This document shows, piece after piece, positions 31,873 through 42,313 of a stretch of DNA of 64,000 nucleotides. This stretch comes from Protopterus annectens (Eukaryota; Chordata; Ceratodontiformes; Protopteridae). Location: NCBI RefSeq assembly GCF_019279795.1, contig NC_056743.1, forward strand, positions 630,044,715 through 630,108,714, written 5' to 3'. How positions within the stretch are numbered: position 1 is the first letter of the stretch; every line of letters begins with the position of its first letter. The position numbers and the translations under genes were made by a program. Under the pieces are notes generated by a model. The model was given only the letters and a program-made list of their open reading frames with translations, was not told the origin of the DNA and did no database searches.

Positions 31873-34000
31873 CTATAGGTTCATAGGTTGGTACTAGGCT
31901 ATCGACCCTAGGGCCTATACAAGCCTAGCCATAACAATTTTCTGGCTATTTCTTCCCACACTATTTACTTCCCAGGACCCCTGTCTAACAGGGCGACTGA
32001 CGTGATCACCGGGGTGAATTTCCTTTCTCCCATCCAATCGTCAAGGTTCCTTTTGAAGAGTGCCAAAGAGGCGCTCTGCTTGACATGTATGGGCAGTCTG
32101 TTCCAGAGTCTGGGGAGTCTCTGGGTCAGGAACCTATCCCTCCAGCATGTTTTGTTTATTGTGATGACAAGGTTTAGATCCCTGGAGCATGTGGCTCTGA
32201 GGGATTGGGATTTCTTTAAGTGTAGCATGTCCAACAGCTCTGGGTTTGACATGGCCTTGTATGTTAAGCAGAGATTGCCTCTGAGTAGACGATATGTGAC
32301 AGAGTATAGTTGGAGGTTTTTAAGGTGGTCAGCATAGAGCATCTGCTTTAGGCCTGTGATTCTTTTAGTGAGGTATTTCTGCGGCCTTTCCAGTTGTTGC
32401 AGATGTCTTGAGATGTACATACCAAATGGGGCGTTGTATTCTATAATGGGTCTAATGAGGGATAAGTACAGTGGGACAATGACTTCCTTTTTTCTGGATG
32501 AAAAGCCCTTAGTGATGAGGTGTGCCACATAGAAGGATTTCCTGACTGTTGTGGCGATGTGGTTATTGAAGGTGAGACCACTGTCCACCTGTGTCCCTAA
32601 GTCTCTTATCACACTTTTGGTGTTTAGTGTATAGCCATCTATGTGGTAATTCACAGGGATACATGTTTTTTCTCAAAGGGGATAACTATACATTTCTTGG
32701 CATTGAGCTTGAGCCCATGGTTCTGGCACCAATCATCTGTTTCTGTAAGTCCCTTTTGTAGAGTATCCACATCATTTGGGGATTCAATAATGGCTCCAAG
32801 TTTGCAGTCACATGCGAACTTTGTTAGCCAGAGTCCCTTAGTGTTGGCCTATACTTCGGAGAAGTAGATGCCAAACAAGAGCGGTCCCAGGACTGAACCC
32901 TGAGGTACTCCACTTGTCACTTGTCTGGAGCTGGATTTGGAGTCAGCTATTTTTATAGTGTGGGTTCTGTTAGTAAGCCAGTTGGCAACCCATCGAGTGA
33001 TGTAGGGATTAATGCCCAGCGTAGTAAGTTTATCAATGATTCCAGAGTGGGGGGATGGTGTCAAAGGCCTTGGCGAGGTCTAGATAGGCTGTGTGGACTG
33101 CCTTACCCTTGTCCATGGCACTGGAGACTAATTCGAAGAAGTCAGTCAGGTTCAGGAGACAAGATTGGCCCTTTACAAACGCAAACTGGGTAGGGTCCAG
33201 TGTTTGAAGGTTGCCAATGTCTTTGTTTAGAAGTTCTATGATAGCACGTTCCATGGCCTTGCAGATCAGGCTTGTCAGACTGATGGGGCGGTAGTTCCCG
33301 GGATCCAAAGTAGATCACCCCTTGTGAAGTGGGATAACTGTAGCTGTGTGCCACTCAGTGGGCACAAAGCCTGAGGTGAGGTGAGGGCATGATTAAACTT
33401 GACACATAGGTGAGGTGCCAGTTCATTTTGTAGTTCATGTAGTACACAGCCCAGGATGTCTGGTCCAATAGATGCTGTATTCGTAGCTTTGGAGAGTGCA
33501 TTTTTTACCTGTGTGGCCGTTATTACCAGAATTTGGCAATCTTCTGGTATTGAGATGGGCCGTTTAGGGGGTGAGAGGGGGGTGAAGTTGGCACTGAATT
33601 GATCTGCCAGAATATTGGCACTATCCTTGGGATCAGTATATTTAATGCCATTCTGTTGTAGCTCAGAGCAGATCTGAGCATTGCCATTTAGATTCTTGAC
33701 ATAGTTATAGAATGCCTTGTGGTTGTCTTTAGAATTTTTGGCAATTTTATTTTCGTAACTAGCTTTGGAGGATTTTATGAGGGATCTCAGCTTCTTACTG
33801 AGGTTGGTAAGGGAGTTTCTTGCATCCTGGGATTTTCCTCTTTTCTGCAACAGTTTCTTCCTTTTGTTGTAAAGTTTGTTTATGGCAGGGGACCACCAGA
33901 TTGGCTTCCTTATTTTGGAGGAGAGCATCTTGGTTCTATTTGGGATGGCATGATTCATGCATGAGTGGATGTGCTCATACAATGCCTATCTCTTATATTT
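31873..34000 (-). pseudogene. LINE A (CR1/L2-like, jockey superfamily), RT portion with 3' end
   Basis: On the minus strand the copy starts, 5' truncated, near YEHIHSCMNHAIPNRTK and runs through KPIWWSPAINKLYNKRKKLL, the RT blocks DPGNYRPISLTSLICKAMER, DPTQFAFVKGQSCLLNLTDF, TAYLDLAKAFDTIP, SRQVTSGVPQGSVLGPLLFG, then RDLGTQVDSGLTFNNHIATT, IEYNAPFGMYISRHLQQLER and RDRFLTQRLPRLWNRLPIHV. It ends with the tail CCTATGAACCTATAG. Frame breaks lie near 33350, 33050, 32860 and 32640. The catalytic box around 32810 is frameshifted (FACDCKLG in place of FADDTKLG-type). Confidence 0.88.
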
Positions 34001-35189
34001 CCTTGTAAGACATTATTTCTTATGATCCCCAAATAATGCAAACCATTTTTTTTTCTAGAGAGGGAGCACTAAAATTGAAATATACACAACAAAACAGATC
34101 TTACTCTTCAGTTTACTTGTATCTTGACATCTCTAGGCATAGTCTCTTATTTCCTCACACAGTTGCTATGATCGTTTTTTTACCAATCACCATACAACTT
34201 CTAAATCAACTTATTTACACAAACTCAAACCAGCAGCCATTCTAAACACTTCTTTCACTGTTTACAAAATGTGTATCTCCCAATTGTTAAATTTACATTT
34301 TCCAGTAACCTATCTAACGTACACACACATTTTTCCTTTAAACATATCCTCACATTGCGATATTGACAACACAGTTCAGTCACTACTGTATTCACTCATT
34401 TATTTAACAAACCCCAGAAAAAGATGTAACATCTGCTCTTCACTACAGAAAATTATGTTAAAGCAATTTAAATGCACTGATAGCCATACTAACACAGGGC
34501 CTTTCTCACTACCAAAACGTTCTCAGTTTGCCTTTTTCACTGTTCTCCCATACTGACCACCATTTAAATGTCATCACTCAACATTTCCAAAAAAGTAGCA
34601 ACTATAAGGAGATTCTCTGGTTTGCACCTTAATTCTGCAAATATTACCAATAAGCTGGATTTCCTTGAATTATTGCTCATTAAAGAAAACCCCGTCATAA
34701 TATTTTTTTCTGAAATATAACTTAAAACATTACTCACATTTTATACCCTACATACATTCATTCTTTTATGTCTCTTGAATTAATTGCACAGGAGCGGATG
34801 CCACTGCTAATCATGCTCTGTTTTGTCAGAACACGAAACTGCATCTTTAAAATTTCATTTACATGTTTTTTGACATCTTAGTAATCAGCGCTGGTTTTAA
34901 TCACATCTGATACAGTTTACTGAGAGGTTGTGCAATCCAGAGAAGAGGCAAAAGATAAGTTCCTTGTTTTCTAATAGCTTATCTTTTTCTCTGACTTTGT
35001 GAAAGCTTAGGGGTACTATATTTATTGAGTTGTGGTGGCTCTATTGGGGTCCAGGGGAGCAAAACACTTGCTTAGTAATGCCTTGTGTAGTTTTCTACTT
35101 TCAGCTGCAGATTTTTTGTAGTTTAGATGTTTTAGTTATGATCTTTTTCACCTCAGCTAAAGGACATGTGATATCTGTACATAACTTCT
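34001..35189. other. Unannotated AT-rich sequence
   Basis: No feature was recognised. Several open frames of 60-95 codons are compositional. Confidence 0.5.
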
Positions 35190-35428
35190 TGAGGTATTTA
35201 TTTATTATTTGTGCACCAGAAAATCTGACTTGGAACAAAGATAATTTTCAGCAGAGGCCTAGGAAGGAACACTCCAGATGCATGTCTTTGCAACTTGGGA
35301 GGAAACCCACATGAACACAGGGAGGACATGCAGAGTCTGCACAGAAGGCACCCCAGCAAAAAATTATACCGGAGAACCTCTTGCTTTGAGGTGAAAATGC
35401 TACCGCTGCACCACTGTGCCATCCATGC
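35190..35428 (-). mobile_element. tRNA-derived SINE, full-length-like, minus strand
   Basis: Read on the minus strand: head GGCACAGTGGTGCAGCGGTA with an A-box, a B-box-like region before GCTGGGGTGCCTTCTGTG, then CCCTGTGTTCATGTGGG, CAAAGACATGCATCTGGAG and GGCCTCTGCTGAAAATTATC, ending near CCAAGTCAGATTTTCTGG. It matches 45877-46095 along its length. Confidence 0.85.
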
Positions 35429-36598
35429 AGGTCGCATGAATTAGTGGTTAGACAATGTTACTTGTCAGAAGCAGTCCAAAATAATTTTAATAGCTTCTGG
35501 CCACTGTAAATGAACTCTCCACTAACAAGTTAATTACTCTTCTGCAACTGGATGATGTAATTAAGCTACATATTCTTTCCCATTAATATACATATCCTAG
35601 AATGCAGTCTCTGCTCACTCTCTCCCTGTTCCATCAAAAATAAATTTGCACTTCTACAGGACTACAGCCTCAAAACACTAGAGCACCTGCATAAGCAATT
35701 TCTAACTTGTAGCACTCAACGAAACCTAGAACAACTAGTTAGTGCTCCAAGTGAATCAGATGCTACTATGGGGAGCAAGTATTTACTAGATACTATTTTC
35801 ACTAATGCACCCAGTTTCTGCTAACAGTTCCATATCTTAACCAACTCATTTAGTGACTGCTCCCCATTAATTTATATATGTTCCTTTAAAAGACGGAAAA
35901 TACCACCAGCTGTCATTTACATTAAACATTTAAAGCCCCCCCCCCCCAAGAAACATAGCTAAACCATAGCATCACCAACTGGAAGCTGGTATCCTCTATT
36001 ACAGGCATGGTTAAGACACTACAGTTTTTGAATGACACTGTAATCCCCATAAAAGCTAGACTTTCATAACGTACAGAGCCAAATGTCAGAAACGTCTTTG
36101 GTTATTTGTCTCAAAAAAAAAAAAAAATCTACTACTTAAGAAGTATTAACCATGACATGTGTGAAAGCAAAATGGACTTCAAACAGACTAGCAGGCCTTG
36201 ACAAATGTTAGTAGAGTGTCTGACATTTCAGTAAAAGTTGCCCAAAGCAATTATCTTAGGCAGAAACAATCTCTTCTGCAATGTAATCTAAAAGCATATC
36301 TACTGGCATTAAATAACTGGGAACAGGATAGTTTACCATGGATCCAGTCAGTGAATCCCTGCTGACTGAATCCACTAATTAAGTTCCATTTGCTGATTAA
36401 TGACACTGATCACAGATCCTAATCACTGAGCAGGGCGCATGGTTTGTTCACTGAAGTGGAGACTATGCATGCATGGTTGTAGGTTACAGTGGTAATAAAT
36501 ATAATTTGCAGGAGAGGTGGTTGGGTACAGTGTTTAGAATGGAGTGTACTGTATTCTGTGCTTTTGGGAAATCCTTCTGGTCAAATGTGTGACAACTT

Positions 36599-36645
<47 letters not shown>

Positions 36646-37415
36646 TACTTTCTGGAGATGCAGTCATCAGGGGTGTGATGCATCGGGGTGTAATTTGATG
36701 GATTGCTAGTGATGTGTATGCTTATAGTATGTCTGCAATCAGATATCCTGTAACCAAATCACTGTTAGATGAAACATAATTCACAATTTCATCTTCTATC
36801 AATTTTTCACCAGGCTCTCTTCTAGGAAAAACCTAATTCACTAATTTACCACCTACTAATCTTTCTGCAGTATTACTTCTTAACATCCAAAACATTATTC
36901 AACCATCAGCCCCCCCAACCCCTTTGCCTCATACTTGCAGTCCTGATTTCAATATATTTTAGGATTTTCACTTCAAAATTATTGAAATATTTCACTGTAC
37001 CTCTCTTACTTTCCTATCTGATCTAACTCTCTTCTTCCTTGGAACTATGTTCTTAGTTAGTTATTTAAAGATTGCTTCTGTTATACTATCTTATGTTTAT
37101 AATCTCTCTTTAAATCATGTACTATAACCAACACCTAACAATCTGCTAGAATTTTCTCTTACAAAAGGATTCCAAACCCTCCTCTCCCTATAATTTATCA
37201 CTTCTAACTAAGTATACTAGGAAAAATGAAGCCCTTAATCAAACCCATGAATATTAGAACAATACCAAATTCTTCAGCTGAGCTCAGCAGTGCTTCCATC
37301 CTAACTGACTTTTATTCTGCTGTAGGCTTAACATTTAGAACTATGCACAAAGGCTTATTGACAGGTAATATTTCGTGTCTGGCTTTCACTTTGGTTGGCT
37401 ACCATTTCTAGCTAA
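35429..37415. other. Unannotated AT-rich sequence
   Basis: Contains a (TA)n tract at 36601-36641 and a short C homopolymer near 35937-35947. No gene-like region was seen. Confidence 0.5.
36601..36641. repeat. (TA)n microsatellite
   Basis: Uninterrupted AT dinucleotide run. Confidence 0.97.
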
Positions 37416-37642
37416 TATGGTGCTGCGGTAGCGTTGTCGCCTCACAATAAGACTCTGTCCTGTTCGATTCTCAGCTCGAGCGTCTTCTGTGTGGAGACAT
37501 GCGTGAATGGGCGTACCTTCGTTGAAGGTTGTGCATCAGAGCTGGCAACTCGGCACGTACAAATCTCCTGCCAATCATTAGCGGACTGGAGTTCCACTGT
37601 GGCGACCCCTAACTGGGAAAAGCTGAAAGACACAACAACAGC
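37416..37642 (+). mobile_element. tRNA-derived SINE with a different 3' body
   Basis: Head ATGGTGCTGCGGTAGCGTTG and TCGCCTCAC, B-box-like TGTTCGATTCTCAG, CTTCTGTGTGGAG, then a body ending CCACTGTGGCGACCCCTAAC, TGGGAAAAGCTGAAAG. This 3' end, a GGCGACCCC...GGGA(A)AAGC(T/C)GAAAG block, is common in vertebrate SINEs. The head is shared with the 45877 family but the tail is not. Confidence 0.75.
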
Positions 37643-37689
37643 CAAAGCTACACTGTATGGCCTATTCTCTCCTCTCAATCAGCTGCATT

Positions 37690-37810
37690 GAAATTCACTC
37701 ACACTTTCTCTAAACCTGTTCCAGCTATCAGAGTTTGCCAAGGATCCATACTCAACCCTGTACTATTTCATTGCTTATTAAATACAATATGCATCATAGT
37801 AGAATTTTCC
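37690..37810 (+). pseudogene. Small LINE RT fragment
   Basis: Encodes SKPVPAIRVCQGSILNPVLF, the damaged VPQGSxLGPLLF block of a non-LTR RT. It is too short to assign to LINE A or B with confidence. Confidence 0.55.
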
Positions 37811-37839
37811 ATTTATGTAGAATCAGCAAGTTAACTGAT

Positions 37840-38740
37840 ATAGGCCTCCCTTAGTTTGGTTTTGTGAAATGAGATTTTGTCTCCTGAAACTAGTAAACGT
37901 CTTTAAATAGGGTTTAGAGGCTGTAGATATTGATCACTCCATGCATGCTGTTCATTTTGACCTGGCCAAGGCTTTTGACACTATCCATCATGTTGGTATT
38001 ATTGAAAAATTAAGCAAATGTAATGTAAACCTCTGTGTTGTCCACTGTATTGCAAACTGGCTATTCAATGGATCCTAAGTTGTAAAAATTGTTTATACTC
38101 TCTTTGAATGTAGACTTGTTTCTAGTGGGGTACCACAGAGATCAGTGATGGTTTCTCTTCTGGTTGTCATTTATTTTACAGACTTCTAAGCTAACACCCC
38201 AGAGGTGTGATTGAGCAAGTCTGCTAACAACTGCAAGCTGGGCAATGTGATCCTCTTATCCACTGGTACTAAACTGTTCCAACAAGGACTGAGATATACA
38301 TGCAGTTGGTGTACTAAAAATGGTCTCAAGTAAAATGCAAAAAGTGCAGCATATTAGTGTTTGGCAAAAAGCTGCTCCTACCACATATGGTATAAATGCA
38401 ATTCTAGCTGTGGTCATACGAGACCTGGGTTTTATGTGGGCAGCTGCCTCTCATTCAGTTATTATATTTTCCCTATAGACATGACATCACGGGATCTGGC
38501 TCAGTTAATTTCCAAAGGAATATTTTTAATATCCAAAGAAGTCCTAATATGACTCTTCTTTTCCTTTATCAGACCCCATCACTGAATACAACGCCCCCTT
38601 TGGTATGTACAAATACAAGCATATTGCTCAACTGGAAAGGCACTAATGATTTACAACCAAGGAAATTAAAGCCCTTAAATCCTTCAACTATTTTGATAGA
38701 TTAGCAAGTGATAATGGAGAACACTGGATCGCACATTAAG
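37840..38740 (+). pseudogene. LINE A RT fragment, heavily decayed
   Basis: Frames read FGFVK, HAVHFDLAKAFDTIHHVGII, VHCIANWLFNGS, VSSGVPQRSVMVSLLVVIYF, CKLGNVILLSTGTKLFQQGL, then LAQLISKGIFLISKEVLI and a degraded YNAPFGMY block. Order and wording match LINE A at 31873-34000, with many stops. The 3' tail is missing. Confidence 0.8.
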
Positions 38741-39120
38741 TATAAATCTAGAATACCGAGTGACATGGTCCAGTGTTCTCCACTGTTACCTAAAACTGTT
38801 CCTACTGGGGGGGGGGGTCGTGCTATTGGTCTGCAGGACTGCAGCCCTCCCAGCTATAAAACAAATAAATAAAATGTAATTAAAACAAAAAAAGAAAATA
38901 ACTAAATGAAATAAAAGAAATAACTAACAACAACAAAAAATGCGAGTCCCGGACATTGCGCATGTGCACTCGCACATTTCCCCGATACTCAGACTGCTGG
39001 TGAGACAGTCTGGAGCATGCTCACAGAATCCAGACTGTCTCACCAGCAGTCTGGATTGAAATATCAACATTTTTCACTTGAAATATCCCAGAAGTCTATG
39101 CAGTTGAAACTGCATAGACT
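38708..39120. repeat. Cluster of four hairpin-forming inverted repeats
   Basis: (1) GGAGAACACTGGA at 38716-38728 pairs with 38769-38781. (2) TGCGAGT at 38941-38947 pairs with ACTCGCA at 38968-38974. (3) A 25-bp perfect arm within 38989-39014 pairs with 39029-39055 across a 14-base loop (arm begins CAGACTGCTGGTGAGACAGT). (4) AGTCTATGCAGT at 39093-39104 pairs with ACTGCATAGACT at 39109-39120 across TGAA. The hairpins have different sequences, so they are not copies of one unit. Confidence 0.9.
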
Positions 39121-39159
39121 GGAAGGGGATTGGACTGTGACGTCCGCAGGCAAGAACGT

Positions 39160-39330
39160 GCTCTCGCGGGATTCTGCTGCAGTTGACTTTAGGGATTGGC
39201 TATTTACTTGGTGAGACTTCACTGCAGGGACCATTTACTTCATTTACTTGTGGATGGATTACTTTGCGGGATTCTGCTGCAGGGACCGTTGACTTCATTT
39301 ATGAATTGTTCTGGCGAGACTTCAGGTACA
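39160..39330 (+). repeat. Local repeat, about 100-bp period
   Basis: GCGGGATTCTGCTGCAG occurs at about 39167 and 39267; CTGCAGGGACC and ACTTCATTTA also recur. Two imperfect units lie just before a (GT)n tract. Confidence 0.65.
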
Positions 39331-39367
39331 AGGAATTTGAACAGGATTGCTGGCAGGTACAACAAGG

Positions 39368-39384
39368 GTGTGCGTGTGTGTGCG

Positions 39385-39429
<45 letters not shown>
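39368..39429. repeat. (GT)n microsatellite
   Basis: GT run with a few GC interruptions at the start. Confidence 0.95.
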
Positions 39430-39432
<3 letters not shown>

Positions 39433-40211
39433 ATTGTACATGTGCAAACATGTAATTAGTAAAAAATGCATCCTGTGCAAACCCAAGCAAGATGTGTAGC
39501 CTCTGAGGTTTATTTTACATATGTGCCATTGCAGGGGGACTGCTCCTTTTGGCAGGGTAATTATTATTCTATCACACAAACGTGTATATGTAATAGTAAT
39601 TGGAGTACATATGTTAGCACTTAAAAATCTTTTGCAAACACACCATAGTTTATGAAAACAGTCAGGCTATAAATCAGAAATTTGCTCAGGTGAAGTATAA
39701 GATATTTGCATCTGATTGCATATATTTCCACTTCTGACAGAAAATGCAGTCAATATAACCATTTGCAATATTCTTCTACTGTGGATTTACTGGTTCTTTT
39801 CAATCTGAGTAACTAATCAAAGTATCATTATAGAGTGCATTAAAAAAGAAGTGATAGATACCATTCTGGCAAGGAAAGACTATACAAGTATTTGTGTATG
39901 TGGTGCATGCAGGTATGTGTGTTTAATTTGTTTCTTCTAAAGCAAACGGAATATTTTCCCCAGAAAGCAATTGTGAATCTGATTTTGGCGTTTTGCACAA
40001 ATAACTGTTTGATTAGCTCGCTGTTTGATGTCCTTGATCTGCCTGATGCAGTGTTAATAACAGCAATGTAAACTGTCAGTAAATTATAACAAGCAGAAAT
40101 AGACATTCTACTATTGCATTTATACTACATTTGTTTCTGATATCAAAAAGAATGAACTTTTTCAGCACATTTTTTATGTTTGAAAAGAGACTCATATTTT
40201 GTTCTGTTCTG
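39430..40211. other. Unannotated sequence left of DIRS element 1
   Basis: AT-rich with no recognised feature. It does not resemble the sequence to the right of the DIRS element, so no empty-site comparison is available here. Confidence 0.5.
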
Positions 40212-40392
40212 ATGTTCATCGTGATTCACTGTTGCAGTCATAACTGTAGGGTGCTCCTGCCGGCAGGCAGCCCGAGGTCGGCCAGAATCCCAAAGTCTGG
40301 GTCCGGCGTCGGCTGTACAAGCTAGTACCCTGATGTCAGTACGCTCTGGTACATAGCCCTCAGCCGACACCATCTTCTCCAGTCTTTCTTGG
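40212..40392 (+). repeat. Left inverted terminal repeat of DIRS element 1
   Basis: Pairs with the right end: CCGGCGTCGGCTGTACAAGC, TAGTACCCTGATGTCAGTAC and CATAGCCCTCAGCCGAC appear reverse-complemented at 45498-45652. The outermost 40 bases (ATGTTCATCG through GTAGGGTG) also match the first part of the internal complementary region. Confidence 0.95.
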
Positions 40393-40528
40393 CGTGCGGT
40401 GGAAAGCAGCTCGCAAGTCGTTGGTTGGCGATTTTAGAACAGCATATTTGGTTGTTGTCGGTCTGAAGTTCTTACTTCTCTTCTCAAAGCTAAGTACCCC
40501 GTTGGGGAATCTTTTTCTTGTTCCTCCG

Positions 40529-42313
40529 ATGTCAGAAAAAGTTAATAATTGTATTACGTGTGGAAAACAAATACCTCATAAAGATTTCCACTCTTACTGT
40601 CTACCTTGCTTAGGCCCGGACCACGACGTTTCTTGTTGTCGGTTCTGTGCCAGGTTCAATTCTCGTACTATCAAGCGCAGGTACGACTGGGCTCTAAATT
40701 ACTTTGGCAGACACTTCAATTATAGAATGTCGTCGGACACTACCGGAATTCAAAAGAAGCGCAAGGACAAGGACAGGCCTCCGAGGTCCAAACAGGACTC
40801 GTTGCAGCTGGAGCCAGTGTCCAGTTCGGCTGTCGTCAGTGAGGCACTTTTGCAGCCCCTGTCGTCCGCCACTTCTGAACCGATGGCCGATACGGACTCC
40901 CATGGGGAGCCATCAAGGCCTCCTATTTTATCTGCTGCAGGACCTTCAGACGTCGCTCCCTCAGATGGGTCCGGAACCGCTGTGCAGGTACCGGCTTCTG
41001 AGGGGGTATTCAGGCCTACTCACATCACTATTTCAAAGGCAAAGGCAAAGACAAAGGCTCCTGTTAAGTCTAAAGCTCCTGCTCAGGCTACGTCTGAATC
41101 TACTCCCAGGACACAGAAGCAATTGTTAAGGATGGCTGAAGATTTGCTTACAATGATTAGGGGTTCTCACCCCCCCTCTGAGAAAAGGCCTCGACAGGAT
41201 GTTCCTATGGATTCCTCTGACCAGGCTTCTATATCTTCTGTCTCTTCCTCTGATCAGGAATATTCTTTTCCTCCTTATGTGGATTCGGATGCTGAGGACT
41301 ATTTGCCCTCTGCCTCTCCGCCTGAAGATTTTTCTTTTGGGGAAACCTTACATGAGATGAGGGAGCATTTTCATTGAGAAGGTCAGGATTATTCTGCTTC
41401 CAAGAAGAGGCTTAGAGAATTCCTTCTTCTTCCTCAACATAGGCCTTTGGCTATCCCTCCTGTTCTTGACATTGTGGATGATGCTTTTTCTGAGGCTAAT
41501 TTGAATCCTGATTCCATGCCTCCTGCTCCTTCTAAGCCTGATAGATTTTATAGGGTTCCTGAGTCTCATTTGTTCTTATTTAAGAACCCTTCTGCGGATC
41601 CTGAAACTATTTCTCAAGGCTCTAAGGCTGTTAAAGTTGCTACTTCTAAGAATCCTATTCCCTCTGAGAAGGATTCTCGTGCCTTAGACAGGTGGGGTAA
41701 AAAAGTATATACTTCTGCTACCCTTTCTGTTAGGGCTTTAAATTGCCAGTTTCATATGTTTAAGTATCAGCAATTTCTTTTGTCTGTTTTAAAGCAAAAG
41801 CTTGCTTCCCTTCCTGCATGTGCAGAAGATAAGGAACTACAGGATGTATTGCATGCAACTGAACAACTGAACAAACATAGCTTGCATTGTGGTTTTGATG
41901 CTTTGGATGCTTCTTGTAGGGCCGCAGCCTCTGGTACTGTTATCAGGAGACATGCTTGGCTTTGTGAACAAAGTTTACCTGAACAGGTTAAGGCTAAATT
42001 ATTAGATGCCCCTGTTCAGCATGATGTTCTTTTTGGATCTAAGGCTGAGGAGGTTATTAAAAAGATGGAAGAAAAGGCAAAATCTATGCAAACTGTGAAA
42101 GACTTCTTGCAAGTTCAGCCTCCTAGATTTTCCAGGAATTGGCCCTCCAAAAATTGGTCCTTTCCCACGTCTGATAGGCCTCAAAGGGGAAGATATAGAC
42201 GCTCCAGAGGTCATGGCCAACCTCAGGCCTCCTACAGATCGAGACAATGGACTGCTTCTTCACCTAGAAGGGGAGAAGACAGATCCCAATCTCAAAGAAA
42301 GCAAACTCAATGA
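40529..42313 (+). pseudogene. DIRS element 1 gag-like ORF1 with one internal stop
   Basis: Start chosen at MSEKVNNCITC because it aligns with the gag start of DIRS element 2; the frame is open further upstream. Residues 8-40 have a zinc-finger-like pattern C-x2-C-x9-H-x2-C-x2-C-x4-H-x4-C-x2-C, with spacing identical in element 2. A Ser/Pro-rich middle follows, then a conserved block ALDRWGKKVYTSATLSVRAL and CRAAASGTVIRRHAWLCEQS resembling the DIRS-derived C-terminal domain of vertebrate LAP2alpha. A TGA at 41375-41377 interrupts an otherwise continuous frame of about 594 codons. The 3' end overlaps pol by about 100 bases. The predicted role is packaging of element RNA. Confidence 0.88.

Noticed and set aside
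38795..38803. GTTCCTAC as the missing left target duplication of composite copy B
   Set aside because: The octamer matches the 55793-55800 flank, but no hAT-like terminus lies beside it and unrelated sequence intervenes, so it is probably coincidence.
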